Shown here: in pieces, positions 24,892 through 30,435 of the stretch
Numbering within the stretch: position 1 is the stretch's first letter
How the letters are laid out: each line of letters begins with the position of its first letter
Assembly: GCA_964476375.1 (NCBI GenBank)
Contig: CAYYZW010000325.1
Location: 1-30,435, forward strand
Source of the DNA: SAT2750 sp964476375
Lineage (GTDB): Bacteria; Planctomycetota; Planctomycetia; Pirellulales; Pirellulaceae
Direction of reading: 5' to 3'
DNA: 30,435 bases
The notes under the pieces: generated by a model
What the model was told of the DNA's origin: nothing
What the model saw: only the letters and a program-made list of their open reading frames with translations
The model's database searches: none
Translations under genes and position numbers: made by a program

Positions 24892-25191
24892 CGCCAAGAC
24901 CCTCTGCCATGGGGTGCTGTTGAGCGAGCGGCATTCCGTGCCAACCCGGCTGAGTGCTGTCCCCGAGGACAACACCCTTATCCTAATGGGAACCCGAGTT
25001 GAGAAGCAAGCCATTCTCCGGCAGAATCGTGACACGGTTCGACTCCGGCAAATTCTTGCCCCGCTGATTCTCCATTCACTACGATCGGGGAAACAGGGCT
25101 CCCCTCGGGCCTCGGAGATTCGTACCTTCACACTCTTTCCCTGCCCGCTGCCGACGAGGGCCTTCCCCTGCCAAGGCCCAGCGCGGCGCAT
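24892..25191. other. Intergenic region upstream of the CxxC protein
   Basis: About 300 bases with no convincing gene. On the minus strand a weak TAGGAT -10 with TTGCTT 18 bases upstream could serve the CxxC protein, but it is poor. A 30-codon minus-strand frame lacks a ribosome binding site. I see nothing else supportable here. Confidence 0.5.
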
Positions 25192-25226
25192 AAAAAAACC
25201 TGGCATGCCCGCGGGCAGTGCCAGGT
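25192..25226 (-). terminator. Rho-independent terminator of the ferredoxin gene
   Basis: On the minus strand: stem ACCTGGCA with TGCCAGGT (25219-25226 and 25198-25205), an inner GC-rich extension TGCC/GGCA, then a T-run from the A-tract at 25192-25198. It lies about 33 bases past the ferredoxin stop. Confidence 0.92.
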
Positions 25227-25258
25227 CTCGTGAATGGTTACTGCAGTACTCGTAATGA

Positions 25259-25537
25259 CTACTGATCAGCCAGCGGCGTTTTCTGTTCGGTAATCACCGG
25301 CGTGGTTAACGACATCTCCGCATTCAGCTGGATAAAACCTTCTTCTCCAGGTGGCACGTTTTCTTCCAGGAAGATCGCCTCAACCGGACACTCGGGAACA
25401 CACGCTTCACAATCAATGCATTCATCCGGATGGATGTATAGCATCTGTTCACCTTCATAAAAACACTCCACCGGACAGACGGTGACACAATCGGTATATT
25501 TACAACCGAAACATGCTTTGCATACAACGTGAGTCAT
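25259..25537 (-). CDS. fdxA: Seven-iron (3Fe-4S/4Fe-4S) ferredoxin
   Basis: A 92-residue cytoplasmic electron carrier of the FdxA type. The typical pattern is present: Cys9 and Cys17 with Cys50 for the 3Fe-4S cluster, and Cys21, Cys40, Cys43 and Cys46 for the 4Fe-4S cluster (CKYTDCVTVCPVECFYEGE; DECIDCEACVPECPVEAIF). Cys12 and Cys25 are also usual extra cysteines, while Cys6 is an additional one. The C-terminal ~30 residues lack motifs. A very good AAGGAG precedes the ATG. It is monocistronic with a strong terminator. The physiological partner is unknown. Confidence 0.95.
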   Translation of the reverse strand: MTHVVCKACFGCKYTDCVTVCPVECFYEGEQMLYIHPDECIDCEACVPECPVEAIFLEENVPPGEEGFIQLNAEMSLTTPVITEQKTPLADQ

Positions 25538-25975
25538 GTTCTTTTCTCCTTAACCACGGTGGGAGACATGTATATTGGTACGCCGATCGACCAAGCCTTC
25601 CATCGTCACATTTCGGCCGAAAGAGCGTCCAGTAAACAGAGAAAATGCTGAAACGAAGCAGATTTTTCCAACAGCAACGCCTGCGGCCAGTTTGCACCAC
25701 ATGTCCACCCGTTGGACACATGCCTTCAAGCCCCGGAACCAGCAGGAATTCCCCGCTCCAAGGCCATGGTGAGCAGAATCGTAGTATTCTGCTGAGGTGA
25801 TGTCAAGATCTTGCCGAGGGGCGCGGATTCATCTTGCTTCGTTTCGAAAGGACTCCTAGAATCCTACGAGAATTTGGCACCAAGGGGGGGCACAAGGGGG
25901 ACTTCGTGGAAGTCCCCTCATCGTCTTGGAGCCGGAGCGCAGGCTCCATCACAAGCGGGAAGAGGGTAAGCTGGC
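25538..25975. other. Intergenic region between the ferredoxin and sigma-factor genes
   Basis: 438 bases with no protein-coding gene I would support. It holds two inverted repeats: TGTCCA and TGGACA (25702-25707, 25713-25718) and an 8-bp perfect dyad AGCAGAAT/ATTCTGCT (25772-25779, 25786-25793). It also holds G-rich runs (about 25882-25900). Neither dyad has a T-tract. The ferredoxin promoter should be in this region on the minus strand; only a weak TATACA-type box was seen. Confidence 0.5.
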
Positions 25976-26599
25976 GTGACACTCTCCGAATTCGATCAAA
26001 ATCTCCTCCAGCGATGCCTGGCACGCCATGCCGGGTCGTGGGATGAGTTCGTGGACCGCTTCCTCGGCCTGGTACTGCACGTGATTAACCACACCACGTC
26101 AGCCCGCAACGCACAGATTACCTCCCAGGATATCGAGGATTACTGCTCCGAGGTCTTCCTGGCGATCATCAAGGACGACTTTGCCGTGCTGCGACGATTC
26201 CGGGGCTCAAGCAGCCTTGCCACCTACCTGGCTGTCATCGCCCGCCGTGTCGTGGTGCGAGAATTTATCCAACGCAAGCATCCTCGGACTTCATCGGCCG
26301 GGGCCGATGGCGAGTCCGGTGATGACACCGCAAGCCAGGCATTCGGTTTCCGAATCCGCATGGACACCGACCCCGCCGATGCCCGGCCCTCCGCCGAACA
26401 GAGAGCCAGCGACCGGGAGGAGGTCGTTCGGCTACTGGAGAACCTGAGTGCCTCCGAGGCCGAAATTGTCCGTTTACACCACCTCGATGGCATGAGTTAC
26501 CGGGAAATCAGTTCCCTGCTGGGGATCCCGGAAAACAGTATCGGCCCCACGCTCAGCCGGGCCCGGGAAAAGATGCGCCGTCATGGCGTCCACGTCTGA
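25976..26599 (+). CDS. ECF-like RNA polymerase sigma factor
   Basis: A 207-residue protein. A region-2-like part (about 45-90: ITSQDIEDYCSEVFLAIIKD, FRGSSSLATYLAVIARRVV) and a C-terminal region 4 helix-turn-helix (about 155-200: LSASEAEIVRLHHLDGMSYR followed by EISSLLGIPENSIGPTLSRA) are separated by a polar linker. This is the two-domain layout of extracytoplasmic-function sigma factors. The start is a GTG at 25976 with AGAGGG upstream. No anti-sigma factor or membrane sensor gene is adjacent, so the signal is unknown. It converges with the LolA-like gene; the stops are nine bases apart. Confidence 0.9.
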   Translation: MTLSEFDQNLLQRCLARHAGSWDEFVDRFLGLVLHVINHTTSARNAQITSQDIEDYCSEVFLAIIKDDFAVLRRFRGSSSLATYLAVIARRVVVREFIQRKHPRTSSAGADGESGDDTASQAFGFRIRMDTDPADARPSAEQRASDREEVVRLLENLSASEAEIVRLHHLDGMSYREISSLLGIPENSIGPTLSRAREKMRRHGVHV

Positions 26600-26608
26600 T
26601 CCGGCACG

Positions 26609-27583
26609 CTACCGCCAGGCCGTGTCCCCGCGAAAGCGGGGACGGAATGCCGACCTGGAAGACTCTCTCAGGTACCCGACCCTCTGCTCTTCACGCTGCT
26701 GCTGTTCACTCCTGCTCGATTCCGCTGCCGGGAGCGTGATAATATCCACCGCCGGGTAACCCTCGTAAGCGGGCATTTCCCATAGTTCCTTCGGAGAGGG
26801 GCTGACGCGGTTGATCTGGTAGGCGGCCACATCCAGTTCCAGTTTCATCTGGTTGGCATGTCCCGGCAGCAGGTGAATCTCTACCTGGTGGGGCAGCGAG
26901 ACCCCGTGGGCCGGATAGAAGCGATACCGTGAACAGTGGATCGAGACCATCAGCTGTCCAGCCGGATCACGTACGTGCTGTTCCAGCACCCAGCCATAAC
27001 GATCGTCGATCACGGTCACCCGGAGCATCTCTCCCTGCCCGGCCGGGAGATGGGTGCGAATCTCCAGCTTGCCCTTGCCGGCCCGCAAGGGCCCCTCGTG
27101 AACATCATCAGGATCCAGCTCCACCAGCCCGATCGCATCACTGAACCAGCGGAAATCGATCGGCATCATCTGCCGTGCCTGGCTGCCGTCGAATTCATCA
27201 TGGCGGGCATAATAGACCGCCGGCTGAGGGTGCTGCTTGATCCAGAACCAGAATAACTCGTCATTACTTCCCAGATCCAGCTCGGGACCGCTGAAATCAA
27301 AGACACCGGCACGCAGGCGAAGCCGGCGCGGACGCTCCAGCGCCATACTGGCCCGCAAACGCGGTGTCCCCGGGGCCGAGACACGGGCTCCCTGGGCGTC
27401 AAGCTGTTTCACCCGCTGGCTGTTATTGACCACCGCCAGGACTTCATCGAGCGTGGGAAACTGCTCAAAGACAACCGGCGGTGTGGGATGCTTCTTCTGC
27501 CAGGGCCCGCGCGGAAGGCAGGTCGCTCCTGATGTACTGGCGACCAGTACCAGGATCAATAGTATTTTCTGCGTCTGCTTCAT
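26609..27583 (-). CDS. Exported LolA-like protein, unknown function
   Basis: A 324-residue secreted protein. The signal region MKQTQKILLILVLVASTSGA precedes a Cys (about residue 22), so a lipoprotein is possible, though Thr at -1 is unusual. The body resembles the outer-membrane lipoprotein-sorting/LolA-LppX fold often seen in planctomycete proteins: DEVLAVVNNSQRVKQLDA, then strands such as RLRASMALERPRRLRLRAGV and RYGWVLEQHV, and LPHQVEIHLLPG. That is a pattern-based inference. The C-terminal ~15 codons include a GNRA hairpin at 26624-26643. GGGATACC stands before the chosen ATG. It is 37 bases downstream of the 27621-28109 gene, so co-transcription is likely. Confidence 0.83.
   Translation of the reverse strand: MKQTQKILLILVLVASTSGATCLPRGPWQKKHPTPPVVFEQFPTLDEVLAVVNNSQRVKQLDAQGARVSAPGTPRLRASMALERPRRLRLRAGVFDFSGPELDLGSNDELFWFWIKQHPQPAVYYARHDEFDGSQARQMMPIDFRWFSDAIGLVELDPDDVHEGPLRAGKGKLEIRTHLPAGQGEMLRVTVIDDRYGWVLEQHVRDPAGQLMVSIHCSRYRFYPAHGVSLPHQVEIHLLPGHANQMKLELDVAAYQINRVSPSPKELWEMPAYEGYPAVDIITLPAAESSRSEQQQREEQRVGYLRESSRSAFRPRFRGDTAWR
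26624..26643. repeat. Hairpin with GAAA tetraloop (possible REP-like palindrome)
   Basis: GTCCCCGC-GAAA-GCGGGGAC: a perfect 8-bp stem with a GNRA tetraloop, lying in the last codons of the LolA-like gene and 24 bases after the sigma-factor stop. CCCCGCGAAAGCGGGG-type palindromes are dispersed in some other bacterial genomes. There is no T-tract. Only one copy was noticed in this window. Confidence 0.6.
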
Positions 27584-27620
27584 GGTATCCCTGCCGGTCC
27601 TGGAAGAATCTTCCGGCCTC

Positions 27621-28109
27621 TTAGGCTGCGTCCTTGAAAAGGAGTGCTGTGATCGATTGCTGGAGCTCATCTATCCGCGTGCTCCCAGGAGAGGTGACCA
27701 CTACCTGGTATTCGTTTTCGTTCTTTGGACAGTAAAGCACCATCTGCTCCACACCCTCCGGGGTGACCAGCGTATCGACCAGGCGGAGGATACGGCGGCG
27801 GATCATCAACAGTGCCAGCACGTAGCGCATGTCCCGCTGGGAGACCTCGCTGGAGAGCTGGTCAAAGTAATGCATCAGGATGTCGTTGGGAGCCCAGTTG
27901 ATCTTCGTGGCGGAGGGTTTCGGCATCCGTGACTTCCACCACCCCAGGGCTCCCTCGGGAGGGCCTGGCCAGGATGCTTCCGAGTAGTCGTGGCGGAGCA
28001 CCTCGGCTCCCTCGGAAACAAGCACGGAATAAAAGGCATCCCCCGGATGGAACTGTTCCTGGGTCACGTGGCATTGCCGCGTGCATCGCTTGATCTGGAA
28101 ATCGAGCAT
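27621..28109 (-). CDS. Planctomycete-type protein of unknown function
   Basis: A 162-residue cytoplasmic protein beginning MLDFQIKRCTRQCHVTQEQF. Landmarks are two early cysteines (9 and 13), the phrase HPGDAFYSVLV, a PGPPEGALGWWKSRMP segment, WAPNDILMHYFDQL and a helical MRYVLALLMIRRRILRLVD. This layout matches a protein family I recall from planctomycetes, with no known function. AGGAG precedes the ATG at 28109. It is the first gene of a probable two-gene unit with the LolA-like gene and has a candidate promoter at 28164-28193. A metal or nucleic-acid binding role is possible from the N-terminal CxxxC but unproven. Confidence 0.86.
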   Translation of the reverse strand: MLDFQIKRCTRQCHVTQEQFHPGDAFYSVLVSEGAEVLRHDYSEASWPGPPEGALGWWKSRMPKPSATKINWAPNDILMHYFDQLSSEVSQRDMRYVLALLMIRRRILRLVDTLVTPEGVEQMVLYCPKNENEYQVVVTSPGSTRIDELQQSITALLFKDAA

Positions 28110-28163
28110 CCTTGCTCCTGAGCGTTGTCACCCTGGTCCACCGAACATGTGAACCGTGCGGGG

Positions 28164-28193
28164 ATAGTACACCGAATCGCCAGCCCGGCTCAA
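28164..28193 (-). promoter_or_regulatory. Promoter of the 28109-26609 gene pair
   Basis: On the minus strand: -35 TTGAGC (28188-28193), 18-base spacer, -10 TACTAT (28164-28169). The predicted start is about 48 bases before the ATG at 28109. Direct-repeat copies at 28148-28169 and 28224-28247 flank this region. Confidence 0.55.
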
Positions 28194-28297
28194 GATCCAG
28201 TTCTGCTTTGGCGACCAGGGACGTGTGAATCGGTGCGGGAGATGTTAAAACAGGGAAAACACCCCCTCTCCCCTTTACCCTCCAGTGGGAAAAAACC

Positions 28298-29551
28298 ATG
28301 AAACGACTGTTCCTGGCACTGCTCACAACCGCCCTTTTGTGCAATTTGACAGGACGCCTGCCGGCCGAAAACTGGCCCGGCTGGCGCGGCCCGGAAGGGG
28401 TGGGAACCAGCAGTGAAACCGGCTTCCCGGTGAAATGGTCTTCCGCTTCAAACATCGCCTGGAAGGTTCCACTGCCAGGACCGGGCAACTCCACACCCAT
28501 CGTCTGGGGGAAGCGGGTTTTTGTTTCCCAGGCCAGTGACGAGGGCCGCACGCGCAGCCTGCTCTGCTTTTCCCTGGCCGACGGAAAAAAAATCTGGGAA
28601 CAGTCGATCCGGCATGACAAGGAGGAACTGACCCACAAGACCAATCCCCAGTGCGCCTCCTCCCCGGTCACCGACGGCTCCACGGTCGTTGTCTGGCATG
28701 GCTCGGCAGGTCTTCACGCCTATGACATGGACGGCAACAAGCGGTGGAGCAAGGACCTGGGCTCGTTCCAGCATGTCTGGGGGACCGCCGCCAGCCCGGT
28801 TATTTTTGAAAACCAGGTTATCCTCAACTGCGGGCCGGGACTACGAACCTTCTGGATCGGGCTGGACCTGAGCAGTGGCGAGGAATCCTGGCGAAAGGAA
28901 GCGCCCGACGCCACGTCGGAGAAAGTCGGGGAATTCCGTGGCTCCTGGAGCACGCCGGTGATTCACGGGAGCGGAAAAAAAGCGGCCATGTTCCTCAGCA
29001 TGCCGAACCGGCTCTACGCGGTGAATCCCCGTAGCGGTAATATCCACTGGACCTGCGAGGGCGCCAGCCTGCTGGTCTACACGTCTCCGCTCGTTACCGA
29101 CAGCACCGTGGTTACCATGAGCGGTTACGGCGGCCCTTCGCTGGCCATCCGGCGGGGCGGATCAGGGGACGTGACCAGCAGCCACCGACTCTGGCATAAG
29201 CCTGACAAGCCGGACAACCCCCAGCGAGTCGGATCCGGCGTGATCGTCGGAGACCATGTCTATATCCTTAACGAGCCGGGCATCGCCTGGTGCATGGAAG
29301 TCGCAACCGGCACGCGACTCTGGCAAAAGCGACTGGGCAGCGGGGGAAGCTGGAGCAGTATGTGCCACGTCGATGGCAGGCTCTACGTGATTAACATGGA
29401 GGGGACGACGTTCGTGCTCAAGCCCGACCCGGCCGAATGCCAGGTGGTCGCCGAGAACAAGCTCGAGGAACTGACACGTGGCTCGCTCGCTTTTTCCCAG
29501 GGGAAAATCGTGGCTCGCACCTACAAGCACCTTTATTGCATTGGAGAATAG
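28298..29551 (+). CDS. Exported PQQ-like beta-propeller repeat protein
   Basis: A 417-residue secreted protein. Signal peptide about 1-23 (cleavage near RLPA-EN), then WPGWRGPEGVG, the W-x-x-WRGP opener shared with the gene at 8446. Blade motifs recur: CFSLADGKKIWEQ, HAYDMDGNKRWSK, IGLDLSSGEESWRK, YAVNPRSGNIHWT, CMEVATGTRLWQK. No catalytic residues can be named. A GTGGGA stretch 8-13 bases before the ATG may serve as ribosome binding site. It is divergent from the MLDFQIKRC gene and upstream of the leucine leader. As in many Planctomycetes, several paralogues are expected in the genome. Confidence 0.9.
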   Translation: MKRLFLALLTTALLCNLTGRLPAENWPGWRGPEGVGTSSETGFPVKWSSASNIAWKVPLPGPGNSTPIVWGKRVFVSQASDEGRTRSLLCFSLADGKKIWEQSIRHDKEELTHKTNPQCASSPVTDGSTVVVWHGSAGLHAYDMDGNKRWSKDLGSFQHVWGTAASPVIFENQVILNCGPGLRTFWIGLDLSSGEESWRKEAPDATSEKVGEFRGSWSTPVIHGSGKKAAMFLSMPNRLYAVNPRSGNIHWTCEGASLLVYTSPLVTDSTVVTMSGYGGPSLAIRRGGSGDVTSSHRLWHKPDKPDNPQRVGSGVIVGDHVYILNEPGIAWCMEVATGTRLWQKRLGSGGSWSSMCHVDGRLYVINMEGTTFVLKPDPAECQVVAENKLEELTRGSLAFSQGKIVARTYKHLYCIGE

Positions 29552-29571
29552 CAGCCCGGCCAGCCAGGCCA

Positions 29572-29597
29572 GGTCAAAAGAAGAGTGTCTCTTGACC
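29572..29597. promoter_or_regulatory. Inverted repeat overlapping the leu promoter -35 box
   Basis: GGTCAA (29572-29577) and TTGACC (29592-29597), with one internal mismatch and three further pairs (9 of 10), around loop AGAGTG. The right arm is the -35 hexamer itself. It may be a repressor site, or the 3' hairpin of the PQQ-like gene; there is no T-tract. Confidence 0.5.
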
Positions 29598-29620
29598 CTT
29601 CTGAATGTCTCGGCTAGAGT
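29592..29620 (+). promoter_or_regulatory. leuA leader promoter (sigma70-like)
   Basis: -35 TTGACC (29592-29597), 17-base spacer, -10 TAGAGT (29615-29620). Transcription would start near 29627, giving an RNA that contains the leader peptide, the alternative hairpins and leuA. Confidence 0.78.
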
Positions 29621-29658
29621 GCAAAAAGTGCCGCTCATGTCACCTGACTGATACGATC

Positions 29659-29724
29659 ATGATGAAAAACAGCCGGCTTCCCCTGTTACGACTTTTAGAC
29701 CTGCTTGCCCTGGGCAAGCCGTAG
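29659..29724 (+). CDS. leuL: leu operon leader peptide (attenuator peptide)
   Basis: A 21-residue leader: MMKNSR followed by a leucine-rich stretch and ending ALGKP. Leucine is at positions 7, 9, 10, 12, 13, 15, 16 and 18: eight of 21 residues, two of them the TTA codon in a GC-rich genome. It lies between the promoter and the terminator upstream of leuA. The stop codon abuts the antiterminator segment (29724-29730). No Shine-Dalgarno sequence is obvious, and the second ATG (29662) could also start. A leader of this composition senses charged tRNA-Leu by ribosome stalling. Confidence 0.85.
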   Translation: MMKNSRLPLLRLLDLLALGKP

Positions 29725-29792
29725 GGGTGTGGTGCGAACCATCCAAGGCTCAAAAGCAACACCCCGAGGCCTCACGGACCTCGGGTTTTTTT
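29680..29792 (+). promoter_or_regulatory. leu attenuator: mutually exclusive RNA hairpins
   Basis: Segment 1 (CCCCT, 29680-29684, within the leader codons) can pair with AGGGG (29723-29727). Segment 2 (GGGGTGT, 29724-29730) pairs perfectly over 7 bp with segment 3 (ACACCCC, 29759-29765). Segments 3 and 4 form the terminator (29763-29785). Pairing 2:3 takes up the first three C of the terminator stem, so it acts as antiterminator. A stalled ribosome on the leucine codons would mask segment 1 and favour 2:3; a ribosome at the stop codon would mask segment 2 and favour termination. Confidence 0.8.
29763..29792 (+). terminator. leu attenuator terminator
   Basis: CCCGAGG (29763-29769), nine-base loop, CCTCGGG (29779-29785), followed directly by seven T (29786-29792). 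A classic rho-independent terminator inside the leuA leader. Confidence 0.92.
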
Positions 29793-29845
29793 ATGCAGCG
29801 AAAGTGAACGACCCGGTGAATTCTCATTCCACAAGCAACGGACAA

Positions 29846-29953
29846 CGACGTCTCACGTCGACACGCGGCGGGCTGTTACTGCCCTGGCCGGTCAGGGACC
29901 GGCATACCGTGTTAACCAGCGACCTGCCGGGCTAACCTCACCAGGTCGCTGGT
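29846..29953 (+). other. Three tandem hairpins between the terminator and leuA
   Basis: CGACGT-CTC-ACGTCG (29846-29860), GCCGGTC-AGG-GACCGGC (29887-29903), and an 11-bp perfect stem ACCAGCGACCT (29915-29925) with AGGTCGCTGGT (29943-29953) around a 17-base loop. The last ends 39 bases before the leuA ATG. They are not terminators and are not explained by the attenuator. Confidence 0.6.
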
Positions 29954-29992
29954 GCTGATGATTCACCACTTTCACACAAGAGCATCCAGACC

Positions 29993-30435
29993 ATGACCGA
30001 GTCACGACAGATCACGATATTCGATACGACGCTGCGCGATGGGGAGCAATCCCCCGGTGCGAGCATGAACCTGGCGGAGAAAATGGAACTCGCCCAGGCG
30101 CTGGTCGACCTGGGGGTAGACGTCATCGAGGCCGGCTTTCCAATCGCCTCGCCGGGTGATTTCGAGTCGGTCTCGCAGATCTCCCGGGAGATCCAGGGTG
30201 CCACCATCTGTGGCCTGGCTCGCTGCAATGATGCCGACATCGACCGCGCCTGGGAAGCAATCCAGCATGCCGAGTCCGCCCGGATCCATGTCTTCCTGGC
30301 AACCAGCGCCATCCACCGTGAGTTCAAGCTGCGGATGACCACCGAGGAGATCATCCAGCGGGCGGTGGCAGGAGTCGAGCGGGCAGTGGGTTACTGTGAC
30401 GACGTGGAGTTCTCCCCGGAGGACGCCGCCCGGAC
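29993..30435 (+). CDS. leuA: 2-isopropylmalate synthase, N-terminal part (partial)
   Basis: Partial gene running off the right edge; 147 codons are visible. LeuA condenses acetyl-CoA with 2-oxoisovalerate, the committed step of leucine synthesis, in the cytoplasm. The start MTESRQITIFDTTLRDGEQS is followed by PGASM, the metal- and substrate-binding D-T-T-L-R-D-G-E-Q motif of the family. GVDVIEAGFPIASPGDFESV and ICGLARCNDADIDRAWEA also match LeuA. Homocitrate synthase and citramalate synthase share the fold, but these segments and the leucine leader support LeuA. The C-terminal leucine-binding regulatory domain is outside the window. The ribosome binding site is weak. It is under the attenuator at 29592-29792. 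Confidence 0.95.
   Translation, partial: MTESRQITIFDTTLRDGEQSPGASMNLAEKMELAQALVDLGVDVIEAGFPIASPGDFESVSQISREIQGATICGLARCNDADIDRAWEAIQHAESARIHVFLATSAIHREFKLRMTTEEIIQRAVAGVERAVGYCDDVEFSPEDAAR

Noticed and set aside
24977..25069. 30-codon minus-strand frame between the CxxC and ferredoxin genes
   Set aside because: No ribosome binding site, no membrane or repeat character, no positional constraint.
29705..29935. 76-codon plus-strand reading frame overlapping the attenuator
   Set aside because: It runs through the antiterminator and terminator stems, has no ribosome binding site, and its composition is not protein-like; the leader peptide frame explains the region better.

Overview
The window looks like a contiguous piece of a moderately GC-rich planctomycete-type bacterial chromosome. 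The call rests on gene content: two exported PQQ-like beta-propeller proteins with an N-terminal W-x-x-WRGP motif, several short unknown proteins of a kind I associate with Planctomycetes (the MLDFQIKRC protein at 27621-28109, the CxxC/CxxC protein at 24583-24891, the MPLYEIETN protein at 14570-14896), and an LolA-like exported protein. No database was searched, so the phylum is an inference. I see no prophage, insertion sequence or CRISPR array.

Layout. 1-4474: the 3' end of serA, a small STAS-like protein, thiol peroxidase (tpx) with a strong terminator, and alaS. 4593-8309: an exported HtrA-like protease, recA with a LexA-type operator, and thpR. 8446-13232: a PQQ-like protein, a membrane protein with acidic and basic tails, a Mn-type superoxide dismutase and an Asn/Gln/Pro-rich lipoprotein. 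13274-16328: an SDR oxidoreductase, two small unknown proteins and a membrane-anchored TPR-like protein. 16423-17452: tRNA-Asp(GTC) and a carbon-nitrogen hydrolase. 17460-20675 (minus strand): a tight probable operon of an exported esterase, a 31-residue membrane peptide, an Nramp-like transporter and a FabG/PhaB-like reductase. 20789-24423: an ABC-F ATPase, miaE and a LeuB-like dehydrogenase. 24583-28109: a metal-binding-type small protein, a seven-iron ferredoxin, an ECF-like sigma factor, and a two-gene unit of an exported LolA-like protein and an unknown protein. 28298-30435: a second PQQ-like protein, then the leucine control region and the start of leuA.

The strongest regulatory signal is upstream of leuA: a sigma70-like promoter, a 21-residue leader peptide with eight leucines, a pairing region just after its stop codon that can act as antiterminator, and a rho-independent terminator. 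This is the full four-segment design of ribosome-mediated transcription attenuation. The second is the recA promoter, whose -10 box is covered by a GAAC-N4-GTTC dyad inside a longer palindrome with TGAAC repeats every 8 bp. The third is the unannotated 31-residue membrane peptide directly upstream of a transporter that lacks the canonical Nramp metal-binding motifs.

Functional themes are housekeeping (translation, DNA repair, tRNA modification), serine and leucine biosynthesis (serA, LeuB-like, leuA), oxidative stress (tpx, sodA) and exported planctomycete-type proteins of unknown role. Starts were chosen by ribosome binding sites and family N-termini; several genes lack a clear Shine-Dalgarno sequence, so those starts are less certain.
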